Positions 43,423-52,832 of a stretch of DNA of 64,000 bases are shown in pieces (position 1 is the first letter of the stretch; each line of letters starts with the position of its first letter). Where the stretch lies: contig NZ_CM001240.1 in NCBI RefSeq assembly GCF_000230835.1, forward strand, positions 5,234,779 through 5,298,778, written 5' to 3'. Position numbers and translations under genes: made by a program. Below the pieces are notes generated by a model, which saw only the letters and a list, made by a program, of their open reading frames with translations, was not told the DNA's origin and made no database searches. This stretch comes from Clostridium sp. DL-VIII. Its GTDB lineage: Bacteria; Bacillota; Clostridia; Clostridiales; Clostridiaceae.

Positions 43423-44304
43423 TTAACTATTAGTACTGCTTGCAATAGTATTTACAGATTTATCATTGGAAGAACTACTTTGGTTAACAGAATTAGCATT
43501 TGAATCATCAGCTGAACTGCTAGATTCTGCCGCCTTACCATCAGAACCGTCTTTAGAATCACTCGAATCTGAACTACTATTCTTTCCTAAGTCAACATTC
43601 ATATCATCATCTGATAAATTACCTGCTCTTACTATATCGCCATAATCGTAGGTCTTAGTTTCTCCAGTTGGCTTTCCACCATCATCTAATGTAGCAACTT
43701 TTATTTTTACTGTGGCTCCAGAAACTGTATCTATATAAGCTCCAGTTACTTTTCCCTTTACAGTAACAGTCTTTCCATCGTCATCCAATATTGCAACAAC
43801 AACATTTTCATTTCCTTGCGCTAAGGCCGAAGCAGCTAGGAAATCTGAATTTAGTGCAGATCTGCTATTAGCTACTGTATTACTGTCTGTAGCATCTACA
43901 ACACCTATTATATTAGATACATCAAGTTCCACTGATTTTCCGCCAACAATCATATCTGCATAAGTTCCACTAGCTTTCTTAATTATTCCTGTTACATATC
44001 CTTGAAGATTTTTCCCGGAATCATCTGTCGAATTTATTGTTACCGTCTTTCCAATCATTTGCTGATATGCATAGTCAGACATGGTACCATTTAAATTCTG
44101 CATTTGCTCTAATGATGCGAATTGAGCCATTTGAGCTACATATGCACTCGAATCTTGATTTTGGGTCGGATCTAAATTACTTAATTGAGCAGCCAAGATC
44201 TTTAAGAAAGAATTTTTATCAAAATCAGTATTTGATTTTACAATTTTCGTTCCCCTGTCAGTTGTGTATTGACCTGAAACTGAATTATTTGTTGATACAG
44301 CCAT
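43423..44304 (-). CDS. flgD: Flagellar hook-capping protein FlgD
   Basis: The 293-residue protein has the FlgD N-terminal signature (KNSFLKILAAQLSNLDPTQN QDSSAYVAQMAQFASLEQMQ). A tudor/FnIII-like hook-cap core follows (ITGIIKKASGTYADMIVGGK and KVKGAYIDTVSG-like strands). The C-terminal about 60 residues are Ser/Asp/Asn-rich, low-complexity and longer than in most FlgD. It caps the growing hook and is discarded afterwards. AGGAGG precedes the ATG. Confidence 0.93.
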   Translation of the reverse strand: MAVSTNNSVSGQYTTDRGTKIVKSNTDFDKNSFLKILAAQLSNLDPTQNQDSSAYVAQMAQFASLEQMQNLNGTMSDYAYQQMIGKTVTINSTDDSGKNLQGYVTGIIKKASGTYADMIVGGKSVELDVSNIIGVVDATDSNTVANSRSALNSDFLAASALAQGNENVVVAILDDDGKTVTVKGKVTGAYIDTVSGATVKIKVATLDDGGKPTGETKTYDYGDIVRAGNLSDDDMNVDLGKNSSSDSSDSKDGSDGKAAESSSSADDSNANSVNQSSSSNDKSVNTIASSTNS

Positions 44305-44315
44305 ATAAATACCTC

Positions 44316-45716
44316 CTATGCAAAAAAGTCTAAATTATTGTCATTTTCAGCATTATCTGCTGTTGATATTTCATCAATTGTTGCATCTTCTTCATTCATA
44401 CCATTAGTTCTATTATTGTTTTTACTTTGCTCTTCAGAAAGTTGTCTTCCAAACCCTTGATCTGTAAAGAATGTAGTATCTTCTTGATATAAATTGATAT
44501 TTACATCAGCCATTTTTATATTTTGTTCGCTTAACTGCTTTTTAATATCAGCTATATTTTGTGAAAGTAAAGCAGTTGTTTCCTTTGAATTGGCTTTTAG
44601 TTCAGCTTTCATCAAACCATCTTCCTGAACTAATTTAATTGTTATTTCTCCTAAATTACCTGGATTTACTTTTACAGTTAATTCTTTAAGTGAATTTGAA
44701 CTCATGAATTTAACATCCCGTATTAAATCATCTACAAAAGTCGCCTTATTAACCGAAAGTCCTCTTACATTTTCAACTCCTTGATTTTGAACTATAGAAT
44801 TTCTTGATGCGAACAAATTTATTTTGTTTAAAGAATCATCTTTTTTATCATCAAGTAGTGAATTTAAAAATTTATCTTCTTTTGAAGCTGCCTTATTATC
44901 TTTCGTAGCTTCTCCACTTGTATTTTTACTTGAATCCTCATTGCTATTTTGTGAATGATTTTTATTTAGCATCTCTTCAAGAGTTAAAATCTTCTTAGTT
45001 TGCCCTTGCTTGTCATTCAGCATATTTGATATTTCCGACATTAAATTTTTCAAATTACTTTTAGTTTCTTTTGTCTCATTCGAATTATTACCAGATAAAC
45101 TAGAACTTAAATTCCCCAAAAGCTTTTGTATTGATTTTAATGAATCAGTATCTAAATTATCCTTTACAGAATCTTCTTTTAAGAGTTCCATTATTTTACT
45201 CATAATGTCATCTAAGTTACTATTGGATTTCGTAAGTTTATCAATAGTATTTGTAAGATTTTTTAGAGCATCTGAATTAACTTTTCCATTTAACTTTAAA
45301 TCATCTTGCTTAATACCTAGCTTTGAAAGTAAATCTAACAATTCTGTTAATGCATCTTTTATCTTATCCTTAGAATCTGAGTCAGATTTACTATCCTCTT
45401 CTAATTCTTTAAGCTTTTTCTTTAATTCATCAAGCTCATCATTATTGGTAACTTCATTTGACTCTCTACCTTTATTCACATCATCAGTTCTACTCATTCT
45501 ATCTACATTTTCATTATCATCTTCTCTTCTAGAATTAGTCTTTGAACTTAATATTTCTTTAAAGTCATCAGGTCTATTGCTTGCTTTTGCATTATAACCC
45601 CAATTAGAGTCATAAGTGGCTTTAGTGGAGAAGCCACTTGATGTATAACTTGTTGAAAACATATCAAGACTACTAGTTCCCGAATAATTATTTGACGCAT
45701 TTGTACTTATACCCAT
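44316..45716 (-). CDS. fliK: Flagellar hook-length control protein FliK
   Basis: The product is 466 residues. The long N-terminal part is hydrophilic and rich in Ser, Asp, Lys and Leu with coiled-coil character (DELDELKKKLKELEEDSKSD), as expected for a secreted molecular ruler. The C-terminal domain is the conserved hook-length domain (LKELTVKVNPGNLGEITIKL with LMKAELKANSKETTALLSQN), which signals FlhB to switch export specificity. I choose ATG 45714-45716 behind AAGGGGGTG. The gene sits between fliJ and flgD. Confidence 0.92.
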   Translation of the reverse strand: MGISTNASNNYSGTSSLDMFSTSYTSSGFSTKATYDSNWGYNAKASNRPDDFKEILSSKTNSRREDDNENVDRMSRTDDVNKGRESNEVTNNDELDELKKKLKELEEDSKSDSDSKDKIKDALTELLDLLSKLGIKQDDLKLNGKVNSDALKNLTNTIDKLTKSNSNLDDIMSKIMELLKEDSVKDNLDTDSLKSIQKLLGNLSSSLSGNNSNETKETKSNLKNLMSEISNMLNDKQGQTKKILTLEEMLNKNHSQNSNEDSSKNTSGEATKDNKAASKEDKFLNSLLDDKKDDSLNKINLFASRNSIVQNQGVENVRGLSVNKATFVDDLIRDVKFMSSNSLKELTVKVNPGNLGEITIKLVQEDGLMKAELKANSKETTALLSQNIADIKKQLSEQNIKMADVNINLYQEDTTFFTDQGFGRQLSEEQSKNNNRTNGMNEEDATIDEISTADNAENDNNLDFFA

Positions 45717-45822
45717 TATTCTCACCCCCTTTCAAGTTCAATTAATAACTTATATTAGAATTTCTTAACTGAATTTCAAAAAGTAAAATACCCTATTTTA
45801 CTAAATATGAGTTCATTAATAT

Positions 45823-46263
45823 TTATTGAACATCCTGATTTCTTACATATGCGTAAAGAGCTAACTCATCTAAATTTATTTGTTCTATTCTATCCTGCTC
45901 TTTTACATATGCAGTATATTTCTTCTCTTTTAATGTTTGAACCGTCTTTCTTTCCATTTGCTTTACTGTTAATTCTCTTCTTCTCTTATCAACTTCTTGA
46001 TTTTTAAGAGACAAAGCCTTTTCAGTTGCCTTTATTCCACTTTGAATTCCTTGAATATAATATCTTTTGAGTTTTTGATATATTATATCTTCATGAGGTG
46101 TTATTCCCTTGTATTTATGATAATTTTGGTTAAGCTCTTCTAACTTTTCCTCTATCTTATTTTTTTCTCTCTGACTTTCAGTAAATAACCTTTTGCTTTC
46201 CTCTTCCTTTGCAATTCTCATTTCAAGAAGTTTTTCTAAACCAAACCTAAATTTTTCAGCCAA
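45823..46263 (-). CDS. fliJ: Flagellar export protein FliJ
   Basis: The 146-residue protein starts MAEKFRFGLEKLLEMRIAKE and is almost wholly charged coiled coil, as in FliJ, which links the FliI ATPase to FlhA. The ORF starts with TTG (46261-46263) behind AAGGAGGAG, the only spacing that fits. It lies between fliI and fliK in the standard order. Confidence 0.88.
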   Translation of the reverse strand: MAEKFRFGLEKLLEMRIAKEEESKRLFTESQREKNKIEEKLEELNQNYHKYKGITPHEDIIYQKLKRYYIQGIQSGIKATEKALSLKNQEVDKRRRELTVKQMERKTVQTLKEKKYTAYVKEQDRIEQINLDELALYAYVRNQDVQ

Positions 46264-46278
46264 AGTGAAGCTCCTCCT

Positions 46279-46400
46279 TAATCAGTTAACAGTTTACAAT
46301 GCACAGTTTACAGTTGTGGATGAAATCTATTCTGGATTTCTTTAATTCTTTTCTCAATGCGCATAGCGTAAAATTTATTACCATTTTTCAACATTTTACT
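46279..46400. repeat. Spacer repeat between fliI and fliJ
   Basis: CAGTTAACAGTTTACAATGC, then GATGAAATCTATTCTGGATT, then TCTCAATGCGCATAGCG make a member of the heptamer-arm repeat family with a GGATTTCT core. It separates two genes that are usually adjacent, so it has inserted into the operon without breaking it. Confidence 0.45.
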
Positions 46401-46422
46401 TTTTTCAAATTATGTACTAATC

Positions 46423-47742
46423 TTATTGTCTAAACATTGACAACAATATATTTTCTGTTTCTTCAAAGCTTGATCTTTCATCAATTCCCTGACATAAAAA
46501 ACTATTCAGCTGATCATTATAATTAACAGCCATATCAATTTTTTTATTACTTCCTTTAACATAGGCGCCTATATTAATTAAGTCTTCAGAGTCCTTATAC
46601 GTTGCTAAAAGATCTCTTGCAATTGATGCTGCTTCTTTATGTTCTTTAGGTGCTATTTGACTCATAAGTCTGCTGACACTATTTAAAATATCAATAGCTG
46701 GATAATGATTTTTATGTGCTAAATCTCTAGATAAAACTATATGCCCATCCAATATACCTCTAACAGCATCTGCTATTGGTTCATTAAAATCATCACCATC
46801 AACAAGTACAGTATAAAATGCAGTTATAGATCCATCGCTTGATGTTCCTGATCTTTCCATTAACCTCGGAAGCTTTGCAAATACCGAAGGAGTATATCCT
46901 TTTGTGGCTGGTGGTTCTCCTATTGCAAGTCCAACTTCTCTTTGAGCCATGGCAAATCTTGTAACTGAATCCATCATAAGAATCACTTTTTTCCCTTTAT
47001 CCCTAAAGTACTCTGCTATAGCAGTCGCTGTTAATGCTCCTTTGATTCTTATAAGTGCAGGCTTATCTGAAGTAGCACAAACTACAACAGATTTTTTCAT
47101 ACCTTCCGGTCCTAAATCTTTTTCTATAAATTCTCTTACTTCTCTTCCTCTTTCTCCAATTAAAGCTATTACATTTACATCTGCCTTAGCTTCTCTTGCT
47201 ATCATTCCGAGAGTTGTGCTTTTACCAACCCCACTTCCTGCAAATATACCAATTCTCTGCCCATCTCCACAGGTTAAAAAACCATCTATAGCTCTTATCC
47301 CTGTTGGCATTATTTCTTGTATTCTTTTTCTCTTTAGAGGATCTGGTGCATCATTTTCTAAAGGATACTCTTCTCCATCCATCGCTATACTTTCACAATC
47401 AATCGGCTTTCCAAGTCCATCAATTATGTGCCCAAGTAATTTATCTGAACATCTAACACTTAATGGTTTATGCTGCGGTACAACTCTACAACCTGGTGAT
47501 ATTCCTATAAGCTCATCAAGAGGCATTAAAATTACAAATTCATCTTTAAATCCAACAACTTCGCAATTTATTGGAGTATTTCTTTCGTTGTATATTACAC
47601 AAAGCTCTCCAATAAATGCCTTAATGCCTTGTACTTCAATAGTAAGACCTATCACTTTCTTAACAATACCCTCACTATATATAGTTGAAGTATTATTTAC
47701 TTTTTTTATTAATCTACTAAAATCCAAGTCTAAATCAAGCAT
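46423..47742 (-). CDS. fliI: Flagellum-specific ATPase FliI
   Basis: The 439-residue ATPase has Walker A GIFAGSGVGKSTTLG, ALIGERGREVREFIEKDLGP, Walker B VILMMDSVTRFAMAQREVGL and GTSSDGSITAFYTVLVDGDD. It resembles F1 beta subunits and energises unfolding and delivery of export substrates with FliH and FliJ. The N-terminal beta-barrel region starts MLDLDLDFSRLIKKVN. AAGGGG precedes the ATG. Confidence 0.97.
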   Translation of the reverse strand: MLDLDLDFSRLIKKVNNTSTIYSEGIVKKVIGLTIEVQGIKAFIGELCVIYNERNTPINCEVVGFKDEFVILMPLDELIGISPGCRVVPQHKPLSVRCSDKLLGHIIDGLGKPIDCESIAMDGEEYPLENDAPDPLKRKRIQEIMPTGIRAIDGFLTCGDGQRIGIFAGSGVGKSTTLGMIAREAKADVNVIALIGERGREVREFIEKDLGPEGMKKSVVVCATSDKPALIRIKGALTATAIAEYFRDKGKKVILMMDSVTRFAMAQREVGLAIGEPPATKGYTPSVFAKLPRLMERSGTSSDGSITAFYTVLVDGDDFNEPIADAVRGILDGHIVLSRDLAHKNHYPAIDILNSVSRLMSQIAPKEHKEAASIARDLLATYKDSEDLINIGAYVKGSNKKIDMAVNYNDQLNSFLCQGIDERSSFEETENILLSMFRQ

Positions 47743-47756
47743 TTTAGAATTACCCC

Positions 47757-47879
47757 TTTACAATAGCAATTTACAATTGACAATGTACAATTAACAATTA
47801 TGTTAAAATCATTTACTTTTAATAAGCTTCGTAGAAACTTATTCCATAAGTGTAAACTGCAAATTGTAAATCGCATAAA
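47757..47879. repeat. Spacer repeat between fliH and fliI
   Basis: TACAATAGCAATTTACAATT, GACAATGTACAATTAACAAT and, inverted, TAAACTGCAAATTGTAAATC frame AAGCTTCGTAGAAACTT, which is itself partly palindromic. It is another heptamer-arm repeat lying inside the operon. No gene is seen. Confidence 0.45.
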
Positions 47880-48662
47880 TTATCCTAGTATCGCTTTTCG
47901 TATCTGTTCCATACCGATTTCTATGCCCACTTTTACCATTCCGCTTGGTTTTTCCAAAACTGCATTTCCTGGTTCAATAGATTCATCAGTAATCACAAAA
48001 ATTTCGTTCTTTATACCATAAGATACTTTCCATCTTTCAACTTCAGCTTTTAATTCTTCTACATGGACCGAATTTACCTTTAAAATAACATTATCTTCTC
48101 CTTTTGAAATCTTAAAAGCTTCTTCAATAATTGCATTCATAGCATCATCTCTGCTTAATTCCTTTTGCACAATGCTTTCTGCTATTTCTAATGCTAATTT
48201 TACTACTTCTACTTTTTTTACTTCTAAATAATTTTCATAATTTTCATGCGCTGATTTTAATAATATCTCAGCTTTATTTACAATTTCAGCAGCTTCAGCT
48301 TTGGCCGAATCTATTGTTTCATCATAGGCTTTTTTATAGCCGTCATCATATCCATTTTTAAGCCCTTGCTCATAGCCTTTTTCATAAGCTCTTTTTTCAG
48401 CAGCGTTAGCTTCCATCTGAGCTCTTAAAGTTATTGCCTGCTTTTCTCTTTTTGCATCTTCTATTATTCTCTGACCAATATCTTCATATTTTTTTAAAAG
48501 TTCTTCTGGATCAATTTGAGGTACTTTTTCTTCGCTTTCTTCCTCTTTTAATTCCTCAAAGCCTTCTAATACAGTCTTCTTACTAACATATTCTGTCGAA
48601 ATAACTTTGCTATTTCCCTCTTTTGCAAATCCCTTTTTTATTAAGCTATACGATGATTGCAT
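47880..48662 (-). CDS. fliH: Flagellar assembly protein FliH
   Basis: The 260-residue protein begins MQSSYSLIKKGFAKEGNSKV at ATG 48660-48662 behind GAGGTGG; a GTG three codons upstream lies inside that site. The middle is charged coiled coil (AQMEANAAEKRAYEKGYEQG with GYxxG-type repeats YEQGLKNGYDDGYKKAY) and the C-terminal domain is FliH/V-ATPase E-type (VVKLALEIAESIVQKELSRD). FliH inhibits FliI and links it to the C ring. The gene overlaps the fliG 3' end. Confidence 0.93.
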   Translation of the reverse strand: MQSSYSLIKKGFAKEGNSKVISTEYVSKKTVLEGFEELKEEESEEKVPQIDPEELLKKYEDIGQRIIEDAKREKQAITLRAQMEANAAEKRAYEKGYEQGLKNGYDDGYKKAYDETIDSAKAEAAEIVNKAEILLKSAHENYENYLEVKKVEVVKLALEIAESIVQKELSRDDAMNAIIEEAFKISKGEDNVILKVNSVHVEELKAEVERWKVSYGIKNEIFVITDESIEPGNAVLEKPSGMVKVGIEIGMEQIRKAILG

Positions 48663-49662
48663 CTTCTCCACCTCTTGCTATGATGATTTCATTAGCATCA
48701 TCTAACCTTCTAATAACAGAAACAATCTTTTGTTGCGCTTTTTCAACATCTGTAATTCTTACTGGTCCTAAGAATTCCATATCTTCCTTTAATGCAGCAG
48801 CTGCTCTCTTAGATTGATTTCTATAAATACAATTCGCAACTTCATCAGAACATCCTTTAAGCGCAAGCGCAAGATCTGAAGCCTCAACTTCTCTAAGAAT
48901 TCTTTGAATAGATACATCATCAAGAGAAACAATATCTTCAAATACAAACATGGAGCTCTTAACTTTATCTGCAAGTTCAGCATCTTCTCTTTCCAAACCT
49001 TCAGTAATATTCTTTTCAGTTGTTCTATCAACTGCATTTAAGATATTAACTAATGTTTCTACTCCACCTAAGCTTGTCATTTCAGTTCTTACCACTGAAG
49101 ATAATTTACTTTCAAGCACTGATTCTATTTCTTTAATTACCATTGGAGATGTGTTATTCATAGTTGCTATTCTATAAGCGACTTCACTTTGTGTCTCTTC
49201 TGGTAATTCCGCCATTACTTGTGCAGCTTTATCTGCTTGTAAATAACATAATATAAGCGCTATTGTCTGCGGCTGTTCTGATATTATTACATTTAATAAT
49301 TGATGAGAATCTGCCTTCCTTGCAATTGAAAAAGGTCTATACTGTGCTGTAGCTTCAGACACCTTTTCCAATATTTCACTAGCTCTTTGAGCTCCTAATG
49401 CTTTTGAAAGCAGTGTCTTAGCATAATCCATTCCACCTTCAATTATGTAATCTCTAGCCTTATTTATTTGTAAAAATTCATTTAATATTTCTTCTCTTTG
49501 CTCCGAAGTAACAGAAGTTATATTAGCAATTTCATAAGTTATCTTTTGAATATCGCTTTCTGGCAATTTTTTCAATATACCAGATGAGGCTTCTGGGCCA
49601 AGTGTTATAAATAGAATCGCAGCCTTATGCACTCCTGTTAATTGGTTTTGTTCCTTTGGCAT
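48646..49662 (-). CDS. fliG: Flagellar motor switch protein FliG
   Basis: The 338-residue protein has the three FliG domains. The N-terminal part is QLTGVHKAAILFITLGPEAS, the middle contains EHPQ-like QTIALILCYLQADKAAQVMA and the C-terminal torque domain has FVFEDIVSLDDVSIQRILRE with SKRAAAALKEDMEFLGPVRI. It joins the MS ring and interacts with stators, but fliM and fliN are not in this locus. The gene lies 9 bases after fliF. Confidence 0.97.
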   Translation of the reverse strand: MPKEQNQLTGVHKAAILFITLGPEASSGILKKLPESDIQKITYEIANITSVTSEQREEILNEFLQINKARDYIIEGGMDYAKTLLSKALGAQRASEILEKVSEATAQYRPFSIARKADSHQLLNVIISEQPQTIALILCYLQADKAAQVMAELPEETQSEVAYRIATMNNTSPMVIKEIESVLESKLSSVVRTEMTSLGGVETLVNILNAVDRTTEKNITEGLEREDAELADKVKSSMFVFEDIVSLDDVSIQRILREVEASDLALALKGCSDEVANCIYRNQSKRAAAALKEDMEFLGPVRITDVEKAQQKIVSVIRRLDDANEIIIARGGEDAIIV

Positions 49663-49671
49663 ATCTACATA

Positions 49672-51246
49672 TCACCTCTCACTCTCAGCCAACCATGACT
49701 TTATTATTTCTACAACTTGTTCTGGTTTTTCAGTTGCATATTTCTTTATTTCATCCTCTAAATGAGATTTTTGAGTTTTAGCCTCAAATTCTATCGACTC
49801 AAAAGCATCCGGCTCCTTAGGTATTATACTATCATCTATTAATGTATCTAATATTTGCTCTTCTTCCGCTCTCTTCGATCTTCTTCTTCTCATTAAAATT
49901 ATTGCACCTGCAATTGCTCCTGCTAAAACTATTGCTCCTAGAACGCCAGCAATAACCATCATTCTATTCTTGCTTGCAGCTGCTTCTGCTGCATTCATTG
50001 CATCTAATTCTGTCTTTGCTTGATCCTGTGCAGTTGTATCAAACGCCATTCCAAGCACTGAAACTTGATCTCCCCTAAGTGTATCAAGTCCTATTGCATT
50101 AGCCACCTGCGTTTCAAGCGATTGTCTAGTTGCATCATCTAAATTTCCATCAATCATAACTGATGCTGTAAGCCTTTTAACTTCTCCTGGAGCGCTAATA
50201 ACTTTCGACTCCGTTTTTCCTGTATCATAGTTGGTTTTTTGATCTTCTTTACTTGAAGTTGAATTATTAGTAGTGTTACCAGAAATCTGATTACTCATAT
50301 TATTATCTACAGGGCTCTGGCTATCTGTACCTGTACCTGCACTATTTGTTTCTTTAGAATTTTCCTGACTTACAATAACCTTATTAGGATCAACCACTGT
50401 TTGCGTCTTTTGTTTCGAATCAAAATCCAAATCTGCATTTACCGATACTTTTACTTTTCCCTTACCAACAACTGGTTCGAGCAGACCTATAATAGCCTTT
50501 TGCATCCTATCCTCATAAGCCTTTTCTGCATCCTGCTGTTTTGATATAGTACTAGAACTTACCGCATCTGTCGAATCACTATTAATATCTTTTGTTAATA
50601 AATTCATCTTGTCATCAATAACGTCTATGTTTTCTTTAGGAATATTTTCAGTTGCTCCAGACACCAAAGCTACTATAGCTTTAACTTGGTCTTCATTCAT
50701 AGTTTGACCTTGCTTAAGCTTCAAATAAACTGCAGCTTTACCCGGCTGCTTGTCCTTTGCAAATACTGAATCCTGTGCTTCCGTAATATGTACTCTCGCA
50801 TCCTGAATTTGTGGAAAATTCTTTATAGTCTTTTCCAATTCTCCCTGCTGCATTCTTTGCTTCTTAATCTTAAATTCTTCATCTGTCATACCAAAAGAAT
50901 TTCCGCTATCCATAAGTTCAAATCCCTGGCTTTGTGTTGTAAGATTAGGAGCTAGTGCTAGTCTCAATTTATCAACTTGATCTTGAGGCACCATAATAGT
51001 ATTCGAATTATTATCGACTTTTGCATCTATTTTATTTTTATTTAAATAATCAATTACAGTATTTGCATTTCCTTCATCAAGATTTGAAAACAAAACTTGG
51101 TATTTATTAGAAGAAGAATAAAAAATCCCACATCCAATTGCTATAATAACCGCTAACACTGCTATTATAATGGCAATTTTTATCTTTCTGTTCTGGGATT
51201 TAAACTTTTCTAAAAGCCCCTTAATCTTTTCTAAAAGTTTTTTCAT
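49672..51246 (-). CDS. fliF: Flagellar MS-ring protein FliF
   Basis: The 524-residue protein has an N-terminal membrane helix (IKIAIIIAVLAVIIAIGCGIF, about residues 23-43), the ring-building motifs (YQVLFSNLDEGNANTVIDYL, ELEKTIKNFPQIQDARVHIT), a periplasmic loop rich in Ser/Asn/Thr, a second helix near 435-455 (MMVIAGVLGAIVLAGAIAGAI) and a C-terminal FliG-binding tail (ATEKPEQVVEIIKSWLAE). It is the first ring built. GAGGAG precedes the ATG. Confidence 0.97.
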   Translation of the reverse strand: MKKLLEKIKGLLEKFKSQNRKIKIAIIIAVLAVIIAIGCGIFYSSSNKYQVLFSNLDEGNANTVIDYLNKNKIDAKVDNNSNTIMVPQDQVDKLRLALAPNLTTQSQGFELMDSGNSFGMTDEEFKIKKQRMQQGELEKTIKNFPQIQDARVHITEAQDSVFAKDKQPGKAAVYLKLKQGQTMNEDQVKAIVALVSGATENIPKENIDVIDDKMNLLTKDINSDSTDAVSSSTISKQQDAEKAYEDRMQKAIIGLLEPVVGKGKVKVSVNADLDFDSKQKTQTVVDPNKVIVSQENSKETNSAGTGTDSQSPVDNNMSNQISGNTTNNSTSSKEDQKTNYDTGKTESKVISAPGEVKRLTASVMIDGNLDDATRQSLETQVANAIGLDTLRGDQVSVLGMAFDTTAQDQAKTELDAMNAAEAAASKNRMMVIAGVLGAIVLAGAIAGAIILMRRRRSKRAEEEQILDTLIDDSIIPKEPDAFESIEFEAKTQKSHLEDEIKKYATEKPEQVVEIIKSWLAESER

Positions 51247-51267
51247 TATTTAGCTCTCCTCACCTTG

Positions 51268-51585
51268 CTACAATTGTAACCTTGACAATTGATTATAACC
51301 GTCTAATAATTTATCTCTTGTCTGAGTTAGAAATTGCAGACTCAAACTCGCTTCTTGATTCTTAATCATTACATCATCAACATCAACATCTTCACCCTTA
51401 ACAAATTTAGTTGCAGTTGAATCAGCTTGCATCATTTTATCATTAGTGTCATTTAGAGTCTTTGCCAAAACATCTCCAAAACTAACAGATTCTTCGTCTT
51501 TGACTTTATTTTTATTATTACTAATACTATCAAATTTGCTGTTAAACAAAATTTCATTTTGTGCAAATTTATCCTCTATTCTCAT
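51268..51585 (-). CDS. fliE: Flagellar hook-basal body protein FliE
   Basis: The 105-residue protein ends VMIKNQEASLSLQFLTQTRD KLLDGYNQLSRLQL, the FliE C-terminal pattern, and has SFGDVLAKTLNDTNDKM in its middle. FliE joins the MS ring to the rod. It lies between flgC and fliF. Confidence 0.94.
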   Translation of the reverse strand: MRIEDKFAQNEILFNSKFDSISNNKNKVKDEESVSFGDVLAKTLNDTNDKMMQADSTATKFVKGEDVDVDDVMIKNQEASLSLQFLTQTRDKLLDGYNQLSRLQL

Positions 51586-51598
51586 GCCTTAATCCCCC

Positions 51599-52006
51599 CT
51601 ATTTCCCAATTTCTAATGCTTTTGAAAACATACCTTTTAACGCATTAAGCGTATCTACATTTGCCTCATAAGATCTTGTTGCCACCATCATATCTGCCAT
51701 TTCATTTAATACATTTACGTTTGGCATAGTAACGTATCCTTCTGCATCCGCATCTGGATGAGTTGGATCATACACCTTTCTTAGTGGTGATGGATCTTTT
51801 TCTATTTTCACAGCCTTAACCCCTGCCATATCCTTATTCGCATCAAGAGCTTCTTGAAATACAGCTACTTTCCTCACATATGGGCCTGAACCGTCAGCAC
51901 TTCTTGTGGTACTTGCATTTGCCATATTAGATGATATAGTATCCATCCTTAATCTTTCTGCCGAAAGACCTGTTGCACTTATTTGCATAGAACTAAATGC
52001 ATTCAT
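51599..52006 (-). CDS. flgC: Flagellar rod protein FlgC
   Basis: The 135-residue protein starts [20 protein letters not shown] with [20 protein letters not shown] and ends with [36 protein letters not shown], both diagnostic of FlgC. It forms part of the proximal rod. It lies between flgB and fliE. Confidence 0.96.
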   Translation of the reverse strand: MNAFSSMQISATGLSAERLRMDTISSNMANASTTRSADGSGPYVRKVAVFQEALDANKDMAGVKAVKIEKDPSPLRKVYDPTHPDADAEGYVTMPNVNVLNEMADMMVATRSYEANVDTLNALKGMFSKALEIGK

Positions 52007-52060
52007 TTATATTTCCCCCTTAAATTCAATTTTTCCACCCTAATAAAATACTTACATTTT

Positions 52061-52459
52061 TTACTTAATAACAGTTTTTAAATTATTAAATTTATTATTT
52101 ATATCAGTAATCAAAGCATTATACTTTAAAGTATTAGCTGCCTGATTAACTTTTTCAACATCTAAATCGACATTATTCCCATCATTTCTCATGCTAGTAC
52201 TAGTATCTCTTTCAATTGAAATACCATCTTGAGACTCATCGCCATTAGAAATATGTTCTTTTCTAGTTTTCTTCAATTCTAAACTTGAAGAATTATCTTT
52301 ATTTAAATTTTCTTCAAATACAACATTGAATCTTTTGTAATTCTTAGTATTAACATTCGCCATATTGTTAGCAATTGCTTTGGCTCTAACATTGGATGCA
52401 TTAATTCCTAATTTAATTAAATTGTATGTATCATCATTACCCATGAACTGCACTGCCAT
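52061..52459 (-). CDS. flgB: Flagellar rod protein FlgB
   Basis: The 132-residue protein has GINASNVRAKAIANNMANVN TKNYKRFNVVFEENL and, near the end, DLDVEKVNQAANTLKYNALI, which fit FlgB. It is the first gene of the large flagellar operon, about 70 bases behind a sigma-A promoter. AGGGAG lies before the ATG. Confidence 0.94.
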   Translation of the reverse strand: MAVQFMGNDDTYNLIKLGINASNVRAKAIANNMANVNTKNYKRFNVVFEENLNKDNSSSLELKKTRKEHISNGDESQDGISIERDTSTSMRNDGNNVDLDVEKVNQAANTLKYNALITDINNKFNNLKTVIK

Positions 52460-52525
52460 AAACCCACTCCCTTACCTTCCCTTTACTTTTTGCATAAATA
52501 TAATAAAAATACCTTATAACTATTA

Positions 52526-52554
52526 ATTTTACATTATTAGTTACTCTTTGTAAA
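52526..52554 (-). promoter_or_regulatory. Sigma-A promoter of the flgB-flgG operon
   Basis: On the minus strand TTTACA (52549-52554) and TAAAAT (52526-52531) are separated by exactly 17 bases and lie about 70 bases upstream of the flgB ATG. The rest of the upstream spacer to 53030 is extremely AT-rich, with a small palindrome ATAGATATTTTTATCTAT at about 52650. Confidence 0.7.
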
Positions 52555-52832
52555 ACAAAATATTACCATTTTTTTGTATTACTTTTTTTTAATCTTATTT
52601 TTATTTATAAAACCTTATTATTTTCACTATACTCTATATTATAAAATAAATAGATATTTTTATCTATAAATTTTTATAAAAAAAAACTATTTTAATGTAA
52701 AAATAACATTTATTTTTAAATCAATATTATCTTTTTGATAAAATATGAAACAAAAAACAATTCATAATTAGTATTATTCAATGTATTTTGATATAATTCA
52801 TCAATGTGCTCCAGCAATCATCATTTTATTTA

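Noticed and set aside
45010..45597. A 195-codon open frame on the plus strand.
   Set aside because: It is the antisense of fliK, whose Ser/Leu-rich composition keeps the opposite strand open. No ribosome binding site is seen.
46949..47794. A 281-codon open frame on the plus strand.
   Set aside because: It is antisense to fliI, which has all ATPase motifs. The Pro/Ser-rich product looks like no known protein.
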